Shown: positions 13,950 to 25,040, counted from the stretch's first letter. The stretch: 64,000 bases of DNA from Gaeumannomyces sp. JS-464 (GCA_002197995.1 NGZR01000005.1:2046001-2110000), one strand, 5' to 3'. Notes: generated by a model from the sequence alone, not told the origin. Numbers and translations: made by a program.

Positions 13950-14168
13950 TGGCTGTGTCGGCACGTTGGCCGTTGGTTGGTTGGTAGGGATGGGAGGGGA
14001 CATACGGCGTATACGGGACTGGAGAGATGTATGGGTGATCATGTTAGCCCGGCAAACAAACGCTCCGTCCTGTTAGTAGTATAGAGGGTAGAGAGATTTC
14101 CCCGGTTCGGAAACCTCTAGGTAGATCTGCGCAATGACGTACCAGCGTTCCTGCGTGATGAAGTCCAT
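13322..14168 (-). CDS. V-type ATPase V0 proteolipid subunit (c/c', VMA3/VMA11 family), 167 aa
   Basis: Proton-carrying membrane-ring subunit of the vacuolar H+-ATPase. Exons on the minus strand: 14143-14168, 14006-14018, 13561-13879 and 13322-13467; they add to 504 nt, in frame without correction. Four transmembrane helices are visible. The last contains [13 protein letters not shown], with the conserved proton-binding Glu. The segments ASYGTAKS and [11 protein letters not shown] are family signatures. The second exon is only 13 nt; the splice sites on both sides are good (CCAG before it, GTATGT after it) and it supplies the conserved PVYA segment. The second intron carries a (TG)n microsatellite. 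The second helix reads [10 protein letters not shown], whereas most relatives have Gly after the VMA/IMA, so this may be one of two paralogues; I cannot decide between c and c'. Confidence 0.9.
13904..13948. repeat. (TG)n microsatellite, about 22 units
   Basis: Uninterrupted TG dinucleotide run lying inside an intron of the V-ATPase proteolipid gene (CA on the coding strand). It does not touch splice sites. Length is likely variable between strains. Confidence 0.95.
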
Positions 14169-16690
14169 CTTTGCCCGTCCGAGACCTCGGATAGAAACGG
14201 TGGTCGGGGAGGGAAGAAGAGGTTAGAAACTATAGAAGAAAGAAAGCGAAAGAGATTCGTGTATTGGTTGAAGAGTTATCGATAGGATTGAGGCTCGACT
14301 ATTACAGAGAAAATGCAAGTAGCAGATCAGATCCAAAGTGATGGACGATATGGAGCTGACATGCAAGATGCTAATAAGGTAGCAAATTCCCCCTCTCTGC
14401 GTAAGACGGGCCTATCTTCAGCCGTTGGGCTCCCCCTCCCTTGGGCCTAGGGCCGGTACGCGTATGCAGCACAGCCACTCGTTTTCCCTTCATTCCATCG
14501 TTCCCCTTGCAAAACTGCAAGGGAGTTTACTGGACGGGCCAAGAGCCGTGGCGCGTAAGGCTGAGGACGGCTAAGGAGCTACTGTAGTGTGTGCATTCCC
14601 ACAAGGGCCCGGGTCGAGTACCCGTCCCCAAACGCTACCATTGGCGACCATTTTCCGTTCGCCTCGGCTTGATAGATACAATTGCAAAACAGGTTCGTTG
14701 ATTATCTGGAGCCACTAGGCAGAAATGAAGTCCAAGTCATGAGAATATCGGTGCCTACCTATGCTAGCATACGACATCAAGAACGCGCGTCACACCCCAA
14801 TACTGCCACAGCGTCTCATTTCCGCGTCGTGTTCCGCTCATCAAGCACCTTTTCTATCATAGCCTTGACCGCTCCTGGGAATCGTGAAACAGGCCACTTA
14901 CCGAATATCTCGTAACCATGCCCCTCATTCTATGTCTTCATCACGCCTCGTTGCTGAACTCCACGGGCAAACACTACGTAGAACAACGCGAGCCGCGGCC
15001 GGAAGCCATTCGACCTCCGTGCAAGGTTGCTGACCCCATTCGAGATAAGTGCCGTCCCACCTGAGCTCGGCCGCCGCCTGTCTCTTGGACAACGGCCCGG
15101 GACCTCGTAGGGGAGGAGCCAGAGGCCGACGGCATGCTGGACGGATAGACACGCCGCCGGGGTCGTCGCTCTTGTGCCCCACCGCGTGAGCGGGCCATGG
15201 GACTGGAATCCGGCCGCCCTGTCGGTCTCCCCGTGGGTCATGTACCGGGGAGCGTCGGCGATGGAGCGCGGGCAGACGTCCTCGGGATCTTGGCCAATGC
15301 GATACTCGGTCCTCCCGGCACGGGGCACCGACGCCGGGGGCCTCTTCCATTCTTCGGCATGGGCAGGCCAGGCCCGTGAGCCGACGGCAACCTTCTCAAG
15401 GTAGAACCCAAACACGCCATCGTGGCCACTTTCCGCTGTCCCCGGTCCCCCTGCCCGCGCCGGTCCAATCCCTCCAGGAGGTCAAGAAGAAAATCGGCAA
15501 GCAGGTCCACGGAGGCTGAAGCTCGGCAGTTGGGCGGTCTATCCCGATCTCCCAGAAGCCGGGAGCGAAATGAATGACCTCGGCCTCGGGGTTCAAAGCC
15601 AGGAGCGATGCAGAAGCCCAAGGTGGCCGTCCGCAGAGATGTGCACACAATAAAGATCAAGCACGAAAGCACGGGCTTCTTCTCTGTTCGCGCTGAGGAG
15701 AGGACTCGGTGCGCCCTCGGCGCCGTCCAGGCGGAGGCGGCGAGGCGCGTCGCTAACGACGTTCCCAAGCTCGTTGTGCCGACTGCACGGCAAGTCTGTC
15801 TCCGCCCGCAGCGGCGTTAGACACCGGCAAGGGAGCTCAAGCACGTGGAGACTCTGTTCCCTGCAGTGAGTATCAAGCTCGAGCGGGTGTTGATAGGGAA
15901 TGGTTCGGCGGGAGCGTTCACTTGTGTCTGGTGAAATCAGTGAGGATCGTGGTGAAGCTCACCCATGTCGGTGCCGGTGCCGGCCAGGCTGAGCGTTTGA
16001 ACGAGCTGTGCCGCCCGAGCACTAGCCCCATTAACCATGCAAGTGCTCTAAAAACCTCGCCCGATCTTGAGGCTGCTGCTCGAAGCCGGAGCCGACACAG
16101 AGACCATGGATTCCGTACAACTGTCTCATATCAGCTTTCCTGCGGAATAAGAGAGCCAACCTAATTTTGTGGCATACCCTGCTTCAGGCCCTCGCCAAGA
16201 TGGATGCGATGCCATCTTTCCTCAATGTCGGCCACTGAGCTGAACCGAAAGGGGGGGACCATTGGGCCGCAATACGCGCCAGTGGCGTCCAATCATCTTT
16301 CTCTCTTCAGATTTCTTCGGATTTTTATCAACAAGGGCATTGGTCGCCTTACTCTTGAGAAAGGTCAGGTGTTTAGACCACCGATTTTTTCGCAGGAGTA
16401 ACATCCCCCCTCAGGGCAGGTTAAACCCTGGGCAACGACCCCCTCACATCTCTCCCCAAGGCTCGATAAAGCTCGCATACCCACGTATGGCTGCGATGCA
16501 TACATGCTGCGAACATTGGTTCCACCTTCAATCTCAAGTTCGCTTCTGATTTCTCTTTCTACTGTTTTTCTTTTCCGAACTACTTTCCCCTCCTATGCCC
16601 TTTCCCCACTCCGGGTCCCTCCTCTCATCTAGTCTCCTTTTTAGTTCCTATTCCCCTTCCCAGTTCCTTTCATTGTAGCCCTCTACCCCT
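14169..16690. other. Intergenic/accessory stretch with degraded fragments only
   Basis: The first ~500 bases are the promoter side of the V-ATPase gene. From 14.7 to 16.4 kb there are several medium-length frames on both strands broken by stops. Two examples are 14930-15415 (-) and 15608-15820 (+). None shows a domain I can name. An ankyrin-like snippet lies at 16058-16111. Bases 16560-16690 are C/T-rich, as expected for a fungal promoter just before the NLR start. Confidence 0.45.
16058..16111 (+). pseudogene. Ankyrin-repeat-like fragment
   Basis: A short frame reads RPILRLLLEAGADTETMD, the shape of the second helix and loop of an ankyrin repeat. It has no intact repeat on either side and stops follow within about 30 bases. 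It may be a leftover of a second ankyrin gene next to the intact-looking NLR start at 16691, or chance. Confidence 0.3.
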
Positions 16691-19600
16691 ATGGAAAAAC
16701 TGCGATCAAACCTTCTATGGCGGAAGAGGAAGAGGTCCAACTCTGTGCCGCCTGAGCCACCGCCCCCGTGCCCCCGCCTCCCGCGATAGACTCGAGCTCG
16801 TCTTCCGGGGCTAAAGCGATAGACCCGAGTCCGTCTTCCAAAGGTGCTACGCTCCCCTTCCCGGATGGGGTCAAAGTGCTGCACGACTGCCCCGATGCCA
16901 TAGTCGACATATGCTTTCGTTCAGGCCTGACTGGGAATCGGGAAAGCACCTGGGCCGCCCCCGGGCATGAGCCTTGGCCAAAAACCCTTCTCCCACCGAA
17001 GCTCAAAGCTCGAATACTCACGTACGGATACGACGCATACGTCGTGCGGGCATCGGTTCCGTCGTCAAACCGGCTGATCGATCATGCCACCAACCTTTTG
17101 CACGACCTGACGGCCGATAGAGCTGGCGATGCGGAACGCCGGCCCCTCGTCTTCGTTGCCCACAGCCTGGGCGGCCTTGTCTGCAAGAGAGCTATCCTGC
17201 GCTCGCGGAACAACCCGAATCTCATCTCCGACAGATATTTGACTGCACCAAGGGCATCGTTTTCATGGGCACCCCTCACAGGGGTCCTGGATGGCCGATT
17301 GGGCCAAGATAGCTGCTTCTGCTCTTGGCGTTGTCAAAGGCGTCAACAAGTTCCTGTTGGAGATCTTGGGGACGAATAACGAGACCCTCGAGTCTCTTCG
17401 GGTCGACTTTTCGGGCATGATACGAGAACTGCAACAAGGCGGCAGGAAGCTCCGAGTTACATGTTTCTTTGAGGAACTGCCTCTGCCTGGAGTCGGCAAG
17501 TCGTCTCCAAGGAATCGGCCACCTTCGAGGGCCATGATCCATCACCATCCATGCCAACCACAGCGACATGGTCAGGTTTACCTCTGCGGAAGAGAATGGA
17601 TTTAAGAGGTTACTAGGGGAACTAAGGAGATGGGAGGCAGAAGTCAGACAAGACGTAGAGGCCGCTTCCTGTAAGGACTAGCATTCTCGTCAATATCATG
17701 TAGCTTCTTCGCTAACTGGACGTCTCTGAAGCCGAGCGGCCCAAGCCCTCACCAGAGTCGACACAAGGTTGCCTCAGATCGCTCGCCTTTCCCCAGATGC
17801 ATGATCGCTCCCACAACATTGACCACGCCGTCAAAGGGACATGCGAGTGGCTGCTTCGACACCAAGCGTTTCGGACGTGGACCACTTGCGATCGAGGTCT
17901 GCTCTGGATTCAGGGCAAGCCGGGCTCTGGGAAGTCAACGCTTCTAAAGCACGCCCTCAACAACCGCACGAAAGTGTCTAGTCCAAGAGATAACGACCTC
18001 GTTCTTTCATTCTTTTTCCACGACCGCGGCAATGAACTCCAAAAGTCCCCTCTCGGTCTTTTCCGGTCTCTTCTTCACCAGATCCTCGGCAGGCCCCCGA
18101 CGCACTGCCAAATCTTGTTGAGGCATTCGAAAAAAAGAGCCAACAGATGGGCGAGCCGGGGGAAAAGTGGCAGTGGCATTTGGGTGAGCTACAAGACTTC
18201 TTCGAGTGGCTTTGCCCAACGTCTTACGGGATCGCCTGGTCTGGGTGTTTATCGATGCGCTGGACGAATGTGGCAAGGAAAATGCCGTCGACCTGGTCAA
18301 CAAGTTCAAGTCCTTGCTCCGGAGCATCCCATCCACCGGCCAACAGCTCCGCATCTGCTTCACTTGTCGCCACTACCCAATTCTGGATCTGGACGGTGTG
18401 TTCAAAATATGCCCTGAGCGCGAAAACCGGGAGGACATCTCGACCTACGTGGAAAACCAGCTCTCTACATTCAGCAAGCGAACAACATCCACGATTCCGC
18501 AGATGATCACAACCAGTGCACAAGGCGTCTTCATGTGGGCCCGTCTCGTGGTGAAGCAAGTCCTGGACCTTGATCGTGAGGGTCAAGGGTTGAGGGCGAT
18601 CGAGGCGGCCATCCGGTCTACCCCTCCGGCTCTCGATGAGCTATACCGCAGGCTTATCGAGGGAATGGAGGCAGACTCCCTGAAGCTGATCCAGTGGGTT
18701 TGTTTCTCCACGAGGCCTTTGTCAACGAAAGAACTGCCATGGGCCATGATAGTCGATCCTGACGGCATTTACAAGTCACTCGACGAGTGCCGTCGGTCCG
18801 GCGACTTTATAACCGGCGACAATTTGGAGAGAAGAATCAACGCCCTGAGTCGCGGTCTTGTAGAGATCGTGTCGCCAACAGGCCATGTTGTCCAGTTCAT
18901 CCACCAGTCTGTCAAGGACTACTTTGTCGACAAGGGCCTGTCGAGTCTGGACAGCAGCTCAACATCGACCGACATGGTCGGAATGACACATCATCGACTA
19001 TCCAAAATCTGCATACGCTATCTAGCTATGGAGGAGATCGTTCAGGCTCGGCCATCAGTACGCTCTCAGGATCACGGCTTCCCTTTCTTCCTTTACGCCT
19101 CGCTTTCGTGGGCAGAGCACGCTAGACAAAGCACCCGTCAAGAAGATCTTTTGGAATGCCTTGGCTGGCCATCGAATGCTTTTGCGGAGCAATAGGCAGC
19201 GTCTACACACTACCTTCCGAGAGGGGCCACCCTCGCGCACGTTGCGGCACATGAGGGCTACTAGGGCTATCAAGGTTAATTCTGCATAAGGCACGCAAAG
19301 ATACTATCAACTCGAAAGATGATCGTGGCCAAACACCGTTGTTGGTGGCTGCCAAAAACGGGCATAATGGGGTCGTCGAGCCGCTGCTCGAAACGGGGGC
19401 CAAAATTGATTTGGCGGATAAAGATGGTAGGACACCGTTTTGGTGGCTGCCGAAAACGAGCATAAGGGGTCGTCGAGCTGCTGCTCGAAAAGGGGGCCAA
19501 AATTGATTTGGCGGATGAAGATGGTAGGACACCGTTGTTGGTGGCTGCCGAAAACGAGTATAAGGGGATCGTCGAGCTGCTGCTCGAAAAGGGGCCAAAA

Positions 19601-19895
19601 TTGATTTGGCGGATAAGAATGGTCAAACACCGTTGTGGGTGGCTATCGACTGGGGGCATCAGGGAATCGTCGAGCTGCTGCTCGAAAAGGGGGCCAAAAT
19701 CGATTCGGCGGATAAAAATGGTAGGACACCGTTGTGGTGGCTGCTCGGGGGTGGCATAAGGGGATCGTCCAGCTGCTGCTTGAAAAGGGGGCCAAAATTG
19801 ATTTGGCGGATGAAGATGGTAGAACACCGTTGTCGGTGGCTATCGACTGGGGGCATCAGGGTATTGTAAGTATTTTAAAGGCAGCTACCTTGTAG
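16691..19895 (+). CDS. Fungal NOD-like receptor: alpha/beta hydrolase - NACHT - ankyrin repeats, heavily interrupted
   Basis: STAND-class intracellular receptor, a family linked in fungi to non-self recognition and programmed cell death. Order: start at 16691 (basic MEKLRSNLLWRKRKR); SesB-like lipase/esterase domain with GLTGNREST and nucleophile elbow AHSLGG (17161-17178); an intron 17671-17731 (GTAAGG, GCTAAC branch, AAG acceptor); NACHT with P-loop GKPGSGKST (17914-17940) and Walker B VWVFIDALDEC (about 18238-18270); winged-helix/helical linker to 19195; then ankyrin repeats from about 19290 to the end. At least ten one-base shifts are needed (near 16770, 16925, 17225, 17282, 17499, 17535, 18110, 18220, 19250, and several in the repeats). 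There is also a TAG at 19193-19195 where relatives continue. That is far more than the neighbouring housekeeping genes, so this may be a real pseudogene and not only a sequencing artefact. Confidence 0.85.
19290..19880 (+). repeat. Tandem 99-bp ankyrin-repeat array, six near-identical units
   Basis: Six copies of a 33-codon ankyrin unit, recognisable by the recurring ACACCGTT (near 19333, 19432, 19529, 19627, 19725 and 19824), followed by GTCGAGCTGCTGCTCGAAAA and GGGCCAAAATTGATTTGGCG. The units are nearly identical at DNA level, so they arose by recent duplication or are being homogenised. Frame shifts inside the array come from one-base differences between copies, for example G4 versus G5 before GCCAAA near 19593. 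Confidence 0.9.
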
Positions 19896-20057
19896 TGTCT
19901 TTCACATTTTTATTATAACTTTCCTTTTCTTTCCGTTCTGCGAAGTGGTCGTTGGGCTTCTCTGTTCAAGGTGATAGAACATACATAACTGTAAAGGTCG
20001 CATATACATGTCTCAACATCAAAAAAGATCCTTCACTTGCTTGACCACTTGTACAAG

Positions 20058-21230
20058 TCACGACATTTCGCTGATGCCGTCGCGAGCACACAGCGCCCCC
20101 ATCAAATGCCCCGGCTCAGGCGTGAAGGACTCTCCACACTCGGAGCGTGAACACTGCACCTGGCGGATGCTGCCGCTGAGATCCGCGAGGGGCACATTGG
20201 TGTGGCAGTGGGGGCAGCGCGCCTCGAGCTCAAGGATGCTCGGATACTCGCGCTTTCTCGTCTACTTGATGGTTGTATGCTTTGCGTTCCGTGCGGTCCA
20301 AGTCCCTCTCCAGCCAGTACACGTCATAGAAGCTCATAGGAATCCTCCCGGACGTGCCATTCGACTCCAGTACGGTGTGGTCTTCGACGCTGAAGCTGCC
20401 CTCGCTGAGGAAAGTAAGTGAGCCAGAATTGCAAGAGGTCAACACCACAGCGTGGCCGCCTTCTCTGGGCAGTAAAAGGTGGGCTTCCACTGAGCTCGTC
20501 TGAGTGTGGGAATTGGCTCTTCGGGGAATCGTTTCGCTTCTTGAAGTGGCTCAAGAAGATACTCCAACCCGACTTCGAAAGATGGAAGGTTGTAGGCACC
20601 GGACGCCGGCGTAGTACTGCCTGGCGTGGCGAGCGCCATCCTCGTCTACCTCACGGAATCTGAGGGGCTGATGCCAAGCAGTAGCTGGCTCTAACACCTC
20701 CATAGTGTTGTATCCGCCTGGCTTGGACGGAAACCTCTTTAAAATCCGGCTCCGGATTTCCTGGATGCTGGCGTAGCCACCACTGCGGCCGGCGATGCGA
20801 AGGAGTGCCATATGGATGGACTACGGCGGCGGTGGTGTGCGTAGCAGGTGGCTGATTCCGCCTGTGCGAGCTTCAAGGCTGCACCAAGCACGGCACGGAA
20901 GCTTTCGGTTGCCTGCTCATCAGAGCGGCCTGCCGCAAGGGAAATTGCTGTGTATTCCCCAGAGTCCCGCATAGATAGGTCAGAATGGTGAACCCCCTCA
21001 CATCCGGCCTAACAAGGGCAAGCGGCAGCTACCAGCTCCGTCCGTCCGGCATCGACGGCGAAGAGGCGCGGCCAAATTACCGGACTCCCGGGAGAGATAC
21101 CGGAGTTTGGCGTCGATGACAAAGGCGAAGGGCTCCGCTTGGGATGCACGCCAAGGAAGCTTGGCATTGGTCCGGGGCGATTTCCCCAAGTACAAGTTCC
21201 AGGCATCAGAAAGGTCCTGCCGGTGGATCC
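20058..21230 (-). pseudogene. Unrecognised protein with C-terminal zinc ribbon, frameshifted
   Basis: The minus strand has a chain of protein-like segments in changing frames. From the 5' side these are a segment with PFAFVIDAKLRYLSRESGN (about 21080-21150), one with EYTAISLAAGRSDEQATESF (about 20890-20950), one with IQEIRSRILKRFPSKPGGY (about 20710-20770), one with FEVGLEYLLEPLQEAKRF (about 20530-20585), and a last segment SFYDVYWLERDLDRTERKAY. The last runs into ARCPHC-x24-CSRSEC, a likely zinc-binding ribbon, before the stop at 20058-20060. I do not recognise the family. The breaks are one-base shifts plus at least one stop. It lies tail-to-tail with the NLR, and its 5' end runs into inverted repeats, so the true start is not identifiable. 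Confidence 0.5.
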
Positions 21231-21468
21231 CACCTAATTAGGCAAAGTATCCAGAGACATTTTTCCGCATAGAAAATTCCGCCCAAATCAATGTATCTTT
21301 ACCCACGGCCCCTGCCGCACAAATCGTCATGCTGCAAATAGGCAGTTCAAATACATTGATTTTTACTACAGATTGTGCGGCAGTCTGTGTACCCCTACTT
21401 CACCATTACCCCCTGGCTTACCCCACCTGCGGGCCCCCGGCAGGACCTTTCTGATGCCTGGGACTTGT
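21192..21468. repeat. Cluster of short inverted repeats
   Basis: A 32-bp sequence at 21192-21223 (ACAAGTTCCAGGCATCAGAA...) recurs inverted at 21437-21468 with one mismatch. Between them lie AAATCAATGTAT (21285-21296) and its exact reverse complement (21351-21362), and CTGCCGCACAAATC (21312-21325), inverted with one base missing at 21371-21383. The outer arm is part of the minus-strand broken gene, so the right copy may be a duplicated and inverted gene fragment. No transposase is present. Confidence 0.75.
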
Positions 21469-23590
21469 AACGACAAGCTTCGACAGCCCCCGGCTGGGCG
21501 ATTCACGCATAACCAGGCCAGGGTCGGGTCTTGGGTGAAGAGCGCTGTATTGTGTGTCAAAACTGACACCCATTGATATAGTCCCAGGGGATTAAACAGA
21601 AGGGGAGAGCGATGTAAAGAGAATCGGGCACATATTTCACATATCAATGTCCAACGTCACACTGCACCAGCCCAGGCAGCCCGGTTGATGTCACTGAGAT
21701 GTGATTCACAAAGAGATTGTCTGCTGACATGACAGGACCGCTGAGAAACAAAACAAATTCATCAAGATGGCACAAACCTTCATTTGCAGAGGGCTGGGCG
21801 CGATTCACACAGCCTGCCTTTGCTGTCCTGTCTCTGTCGTGCACAGCGGGCAGTTGTCATCGAGTCCGCCAAAAGACAAGTCAAACGCACGGGCGCCCCG
21901 CCGCGGTTTCCCGGTTTCAGTTTTCAGCATATCCAGTTGGGGCTGCGGCTTGGTGCTGCCCGATTTGGAGGCTAGGCTGGGATCGACCCCCACAAGGGGA
22001 CTGGAGCCGGTGCTGTCGATGGCTGCTTGGCAAAAAGGGTGTCTGAGCAAGAAAGCCACCCGTGCGCTGCCATTTCAACCAATTCATGATGCCTTTGACG
22101 ACACCGCGCATATCTTCTTCACGGCAGGTAACCGCTCCAAGACAGCACACGTCTCGAGGAACAACTCGCCGGACAACGGCACGCAATGCCAGACCGACAA
22201 AGAGAAGCCGCAATCAAGCCAACCCTTGCTCAAGTGGCTGTGCTGAGTCCGGGAAGCCTGCCGTCGTCGTCCCTGCATGGATATTTCGCCCCATTTTGAG
22301 ACCAAAGAACACGCGTTCGTCGAGGCTGCTTGCATCCACGTCATCCCAGCGCTCGGAATCATCCAGCAAGAAAGAAAAACATTGTGCCCGGAAGCCCGGG
22401 CGGCGCAGCGCGGCGTCTCGCATGCAAACTTGCGCGGCTCTGGCTCACATGGGCCCCATCAGTCGCGGCTACGTCGGGCCCGGCGTCGAACAAGGTTGAC
22501 AGGGCAGGCTTAAGCATACTTAGCGGTTGCACGTCAGCGTTGCCGGCCCGCCCGTCGTCGTCCTCTTGCTCCAGTGATTCCTCGACGGCAATTGGGCAGT
22601 GCAGCGAGGCGAGTGCCCGAGTACGCGCCAGCGGTGGCCACCTGGGCGTCTTTCTACCAGTCGCAGAAAGTGGATAAAACACTTTGTAACGCCAGGCTGG
22701 GCCTCCTCGTCTCGAGTCGGTAGTCGACACAGTGTCAAGCAGCCACCCCAAAATAGGCCAGCCCCAGGGTCAACCCCGGCCCTCCCCCAAAGGACAGCCC
22801 TCGGCGTCCGCTAAAGCTTCTTTTCTTGTCTCGTCGCTCAGTCGCTTTCCCCGTTTGCTCCATCTCTTGGGCCAGCAGACGTCCACATAGAGTATACGAG
22901 AATTCTTGGTTATTTTGTTATTTGTTTTTAAGGACCCTAGGGAAAGAGCACGTCACCGACTCTACACCCTCTCCATCTCCAACCGATCCCGGGACATCCA
23001 AACCTGGGCGATCTGACGGACCTCTGCGAGCCTCGGCTAGGTCAGCCCCTGTCTGCCGGCGACGTCGTGACACCGTCAACCCCTGACTGCATCAAAACCG
23101 CTGCGCCCTCCACATTTCTTTTTTTACCCGTCTTCATCTTGCCATTTTCCCTTCTTTTTTTTCTCGCTTTTCCCTTGGCAAAGGCAGGCTCTTGGCTCTG
23201 GAGCCGGTTGCTATTCGAACAACGCTTTTCTCTTGTGGTTTTCCTGTTCCGTCCTCTCATTTTTTAGTCTTTTCATTTCCAGCTAAAAATAATACCTTCC
23301 TTGCTATCTTTCCTAGTTCTTTCGCCGCTTGTCTCTTTGGATTCTCCCTGTAATAGGTGACGCTTCCTTTTCGCTTCCTTGGTATATACTTTTGTACTAG
23401 TTTGGGGAACTGGGCGGCTTCGACCCAACACACCAATTTCTTCCCTATCGTTTTTGGATCCAGGAATATTCCACCAACTACACGGACTGGACCGACCAGG
23501 TGCCGCCGAGGACGACGACGAGCAACGCCTGAAGCCGGGTGGGAAAGCGAAACACAAGTTATAGGGAAAAGAGAAGTGGGAGTTGCAAAC
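21469..23590. other. Intergenic region and promoter of the aspartyl protease
   Basis: Short frames on both strands have no family resemblance. From about 22.8 to 23.4 kb the sequence is pyrimidine-rich with several T runs (around 23108, 23154), a typical fungal promoter or leader. The start codon at 23591 follows GCAAAC. Confidence 0.5.
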
Positions 23591-25040
23591 ATGCGGGTAT
23601 CAAAAACATCCCTAGCCGTTGCGACGGCGCTGCTATGGACGGCTGCGGAGGCGACTAGCATACCGAGGAGGAGGTCGGACACTCCGGCGCCCAAGGTGGT
23701 GGGCATGTCGACGGAGAGGAGGGCGATATCAGATCCGTTGGGCCACGACAGGATACGCGGGAGGGGCACGGTAGAGACTTCGCTCAGCAACCAGGAGACA
23801 CTCTATTTCGCCAACATGACGATTGGCACGCCGCCGCAGTCGCTGCGGCTACACCTTCGACACGGGCAGCAGCGACCTGTGGGTCAACTCGGCCAGCTCG
23901 CGGCTGTGCCTGTCGGCGACCAAGCCGTGCGATTTTGCGGGCACCTACACGGCCAACTCGTCGTCGTCGTAACGAGTACATCAGCAGCGTCTTCAACATC
24001 TCGTACGTTGACGGCTCCGGTGCTTCTGGTGACTACGTGTCCGACATCGTCAATCTCGGCAACACGCGCGTCGACCGCCTGCAGTTTGGCATCGGCTACA
24101 CGAGCACCTTCGGCCCAGGGCATCCTCGGCATCGGCTACGAGCTTAACGAGGTGCAGGTCGGCCGCGCAGGCCTCAAGCCGTACCGCAACCTGCCTACGA
24201 AGCTGGTCGAGCAGGGCGTCATCTCGTCGCCCGCGTACAGCCTCTGGCTCAACGACGTCCGGGCCAGCACCGGCAACATTTTATTCGGCGGCGTTGATAC
24301 AGAGAAGTTCCAGGGCCCGCTGTACACTCTGCCCATGCAGCAGAACGGCGGTGTCTTTGCCGAGTTCCTCGTCACCTTGACCTCGGTCCACTACACGAGT
24401 GGCCAGTCGTCCAGGCCATGAGCGACAACATGGCTCTCGCCGTTCTTCTCGACTCGGGCTCTTCGCTCACCTATTTGCCCGACGCCATGGTCCAGCGCAT
24501 CTACCAGGCCGTCGGCGCCCAGTTCGACAGCAACGAGGGCGCCGCATACGTCCCTTGCTCTCTGGCCGAGGACCGTACGCGCATGCTGAACTTCACCTTC
24601 AGCTCGCCCGCCTCCATCTCAGTCCCCATGAGTGAGCTGGTGCTTGAGCTGGTCACGGCCTCGGGCCGCCGCCCCTCGTTCCGCAACGGCGGGCCCGCCT
24701 GTCTGTTTGGCCTCGCGTCCTCGGGCCAGGGCACCAACGTCCTGGGCGACACCTTCCTCCGCTCCGCCTACGTCGTCTACGACCTGGAAACACACGCCGT
24801 CTCGCTGGCCCAGTCACGCTTCAACGTCCCACGCAGCAACATCGTTGAGATTGGCAAGGGCCAGGGCGCCGTGCCTGGAGCCATGGCGTGCAGAACCCCG
24901 TCGCCGCTACCGCCGGCCTGTCGCGGGGCAGTGGCCGCGGCGTCAATAACAACTCGGGTGCCTCCGGCGGACTACCGCCGCCCCGCGCTGCCACACTGTT
25001 GACGTTGGTCGCTGCTGTGGTCTTTGCAGCTCTGTCATGA
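23591..25040 (+). CDS. Pepsin-type (A1) aspartyl protease with GPI-anchor signal, interrupted by about five frameshifts
   Basis: Cell-surface aspartic endopeptidase of the yapsin/SAP/OpsB kind. A signal peptide (LAVATALLWTAAEA) starts at 23591. The first active-site motif DTGS is at 23859-23870, after the typical YFANMTIGTPPQ strand. The second, DSGSS, is at 24451-24465, and the conserved LGDTFLRSAYVVYDLE follows near 24745-24790. The C-terminus reads NNNSGASGG, then a hydrophobic tail (LLTLVAAVVFAALS), stop at 25038-25040, fitting GPI attachment. Frame changes are needed near 23855 (one base gained), 23972 (an A gained), 24117, 24400 and 24880. No intron was needed. With five lesions in 1.45 kb the copy is either poorly sequenced or decaying; both catalytic Asp codons are intact. 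Confidence 0.85.

Noticed and set aside
14925..15415. Possible HET-domain gene on the minus strand
   Set aside because: No HET motifs recognisable; frame is short and flanked by stops.
19290..19880. CRISPR-like array
   Set aside because: The repeats are contiguous 99-bp coding units that translate as ankyrin repeats; no spacers.
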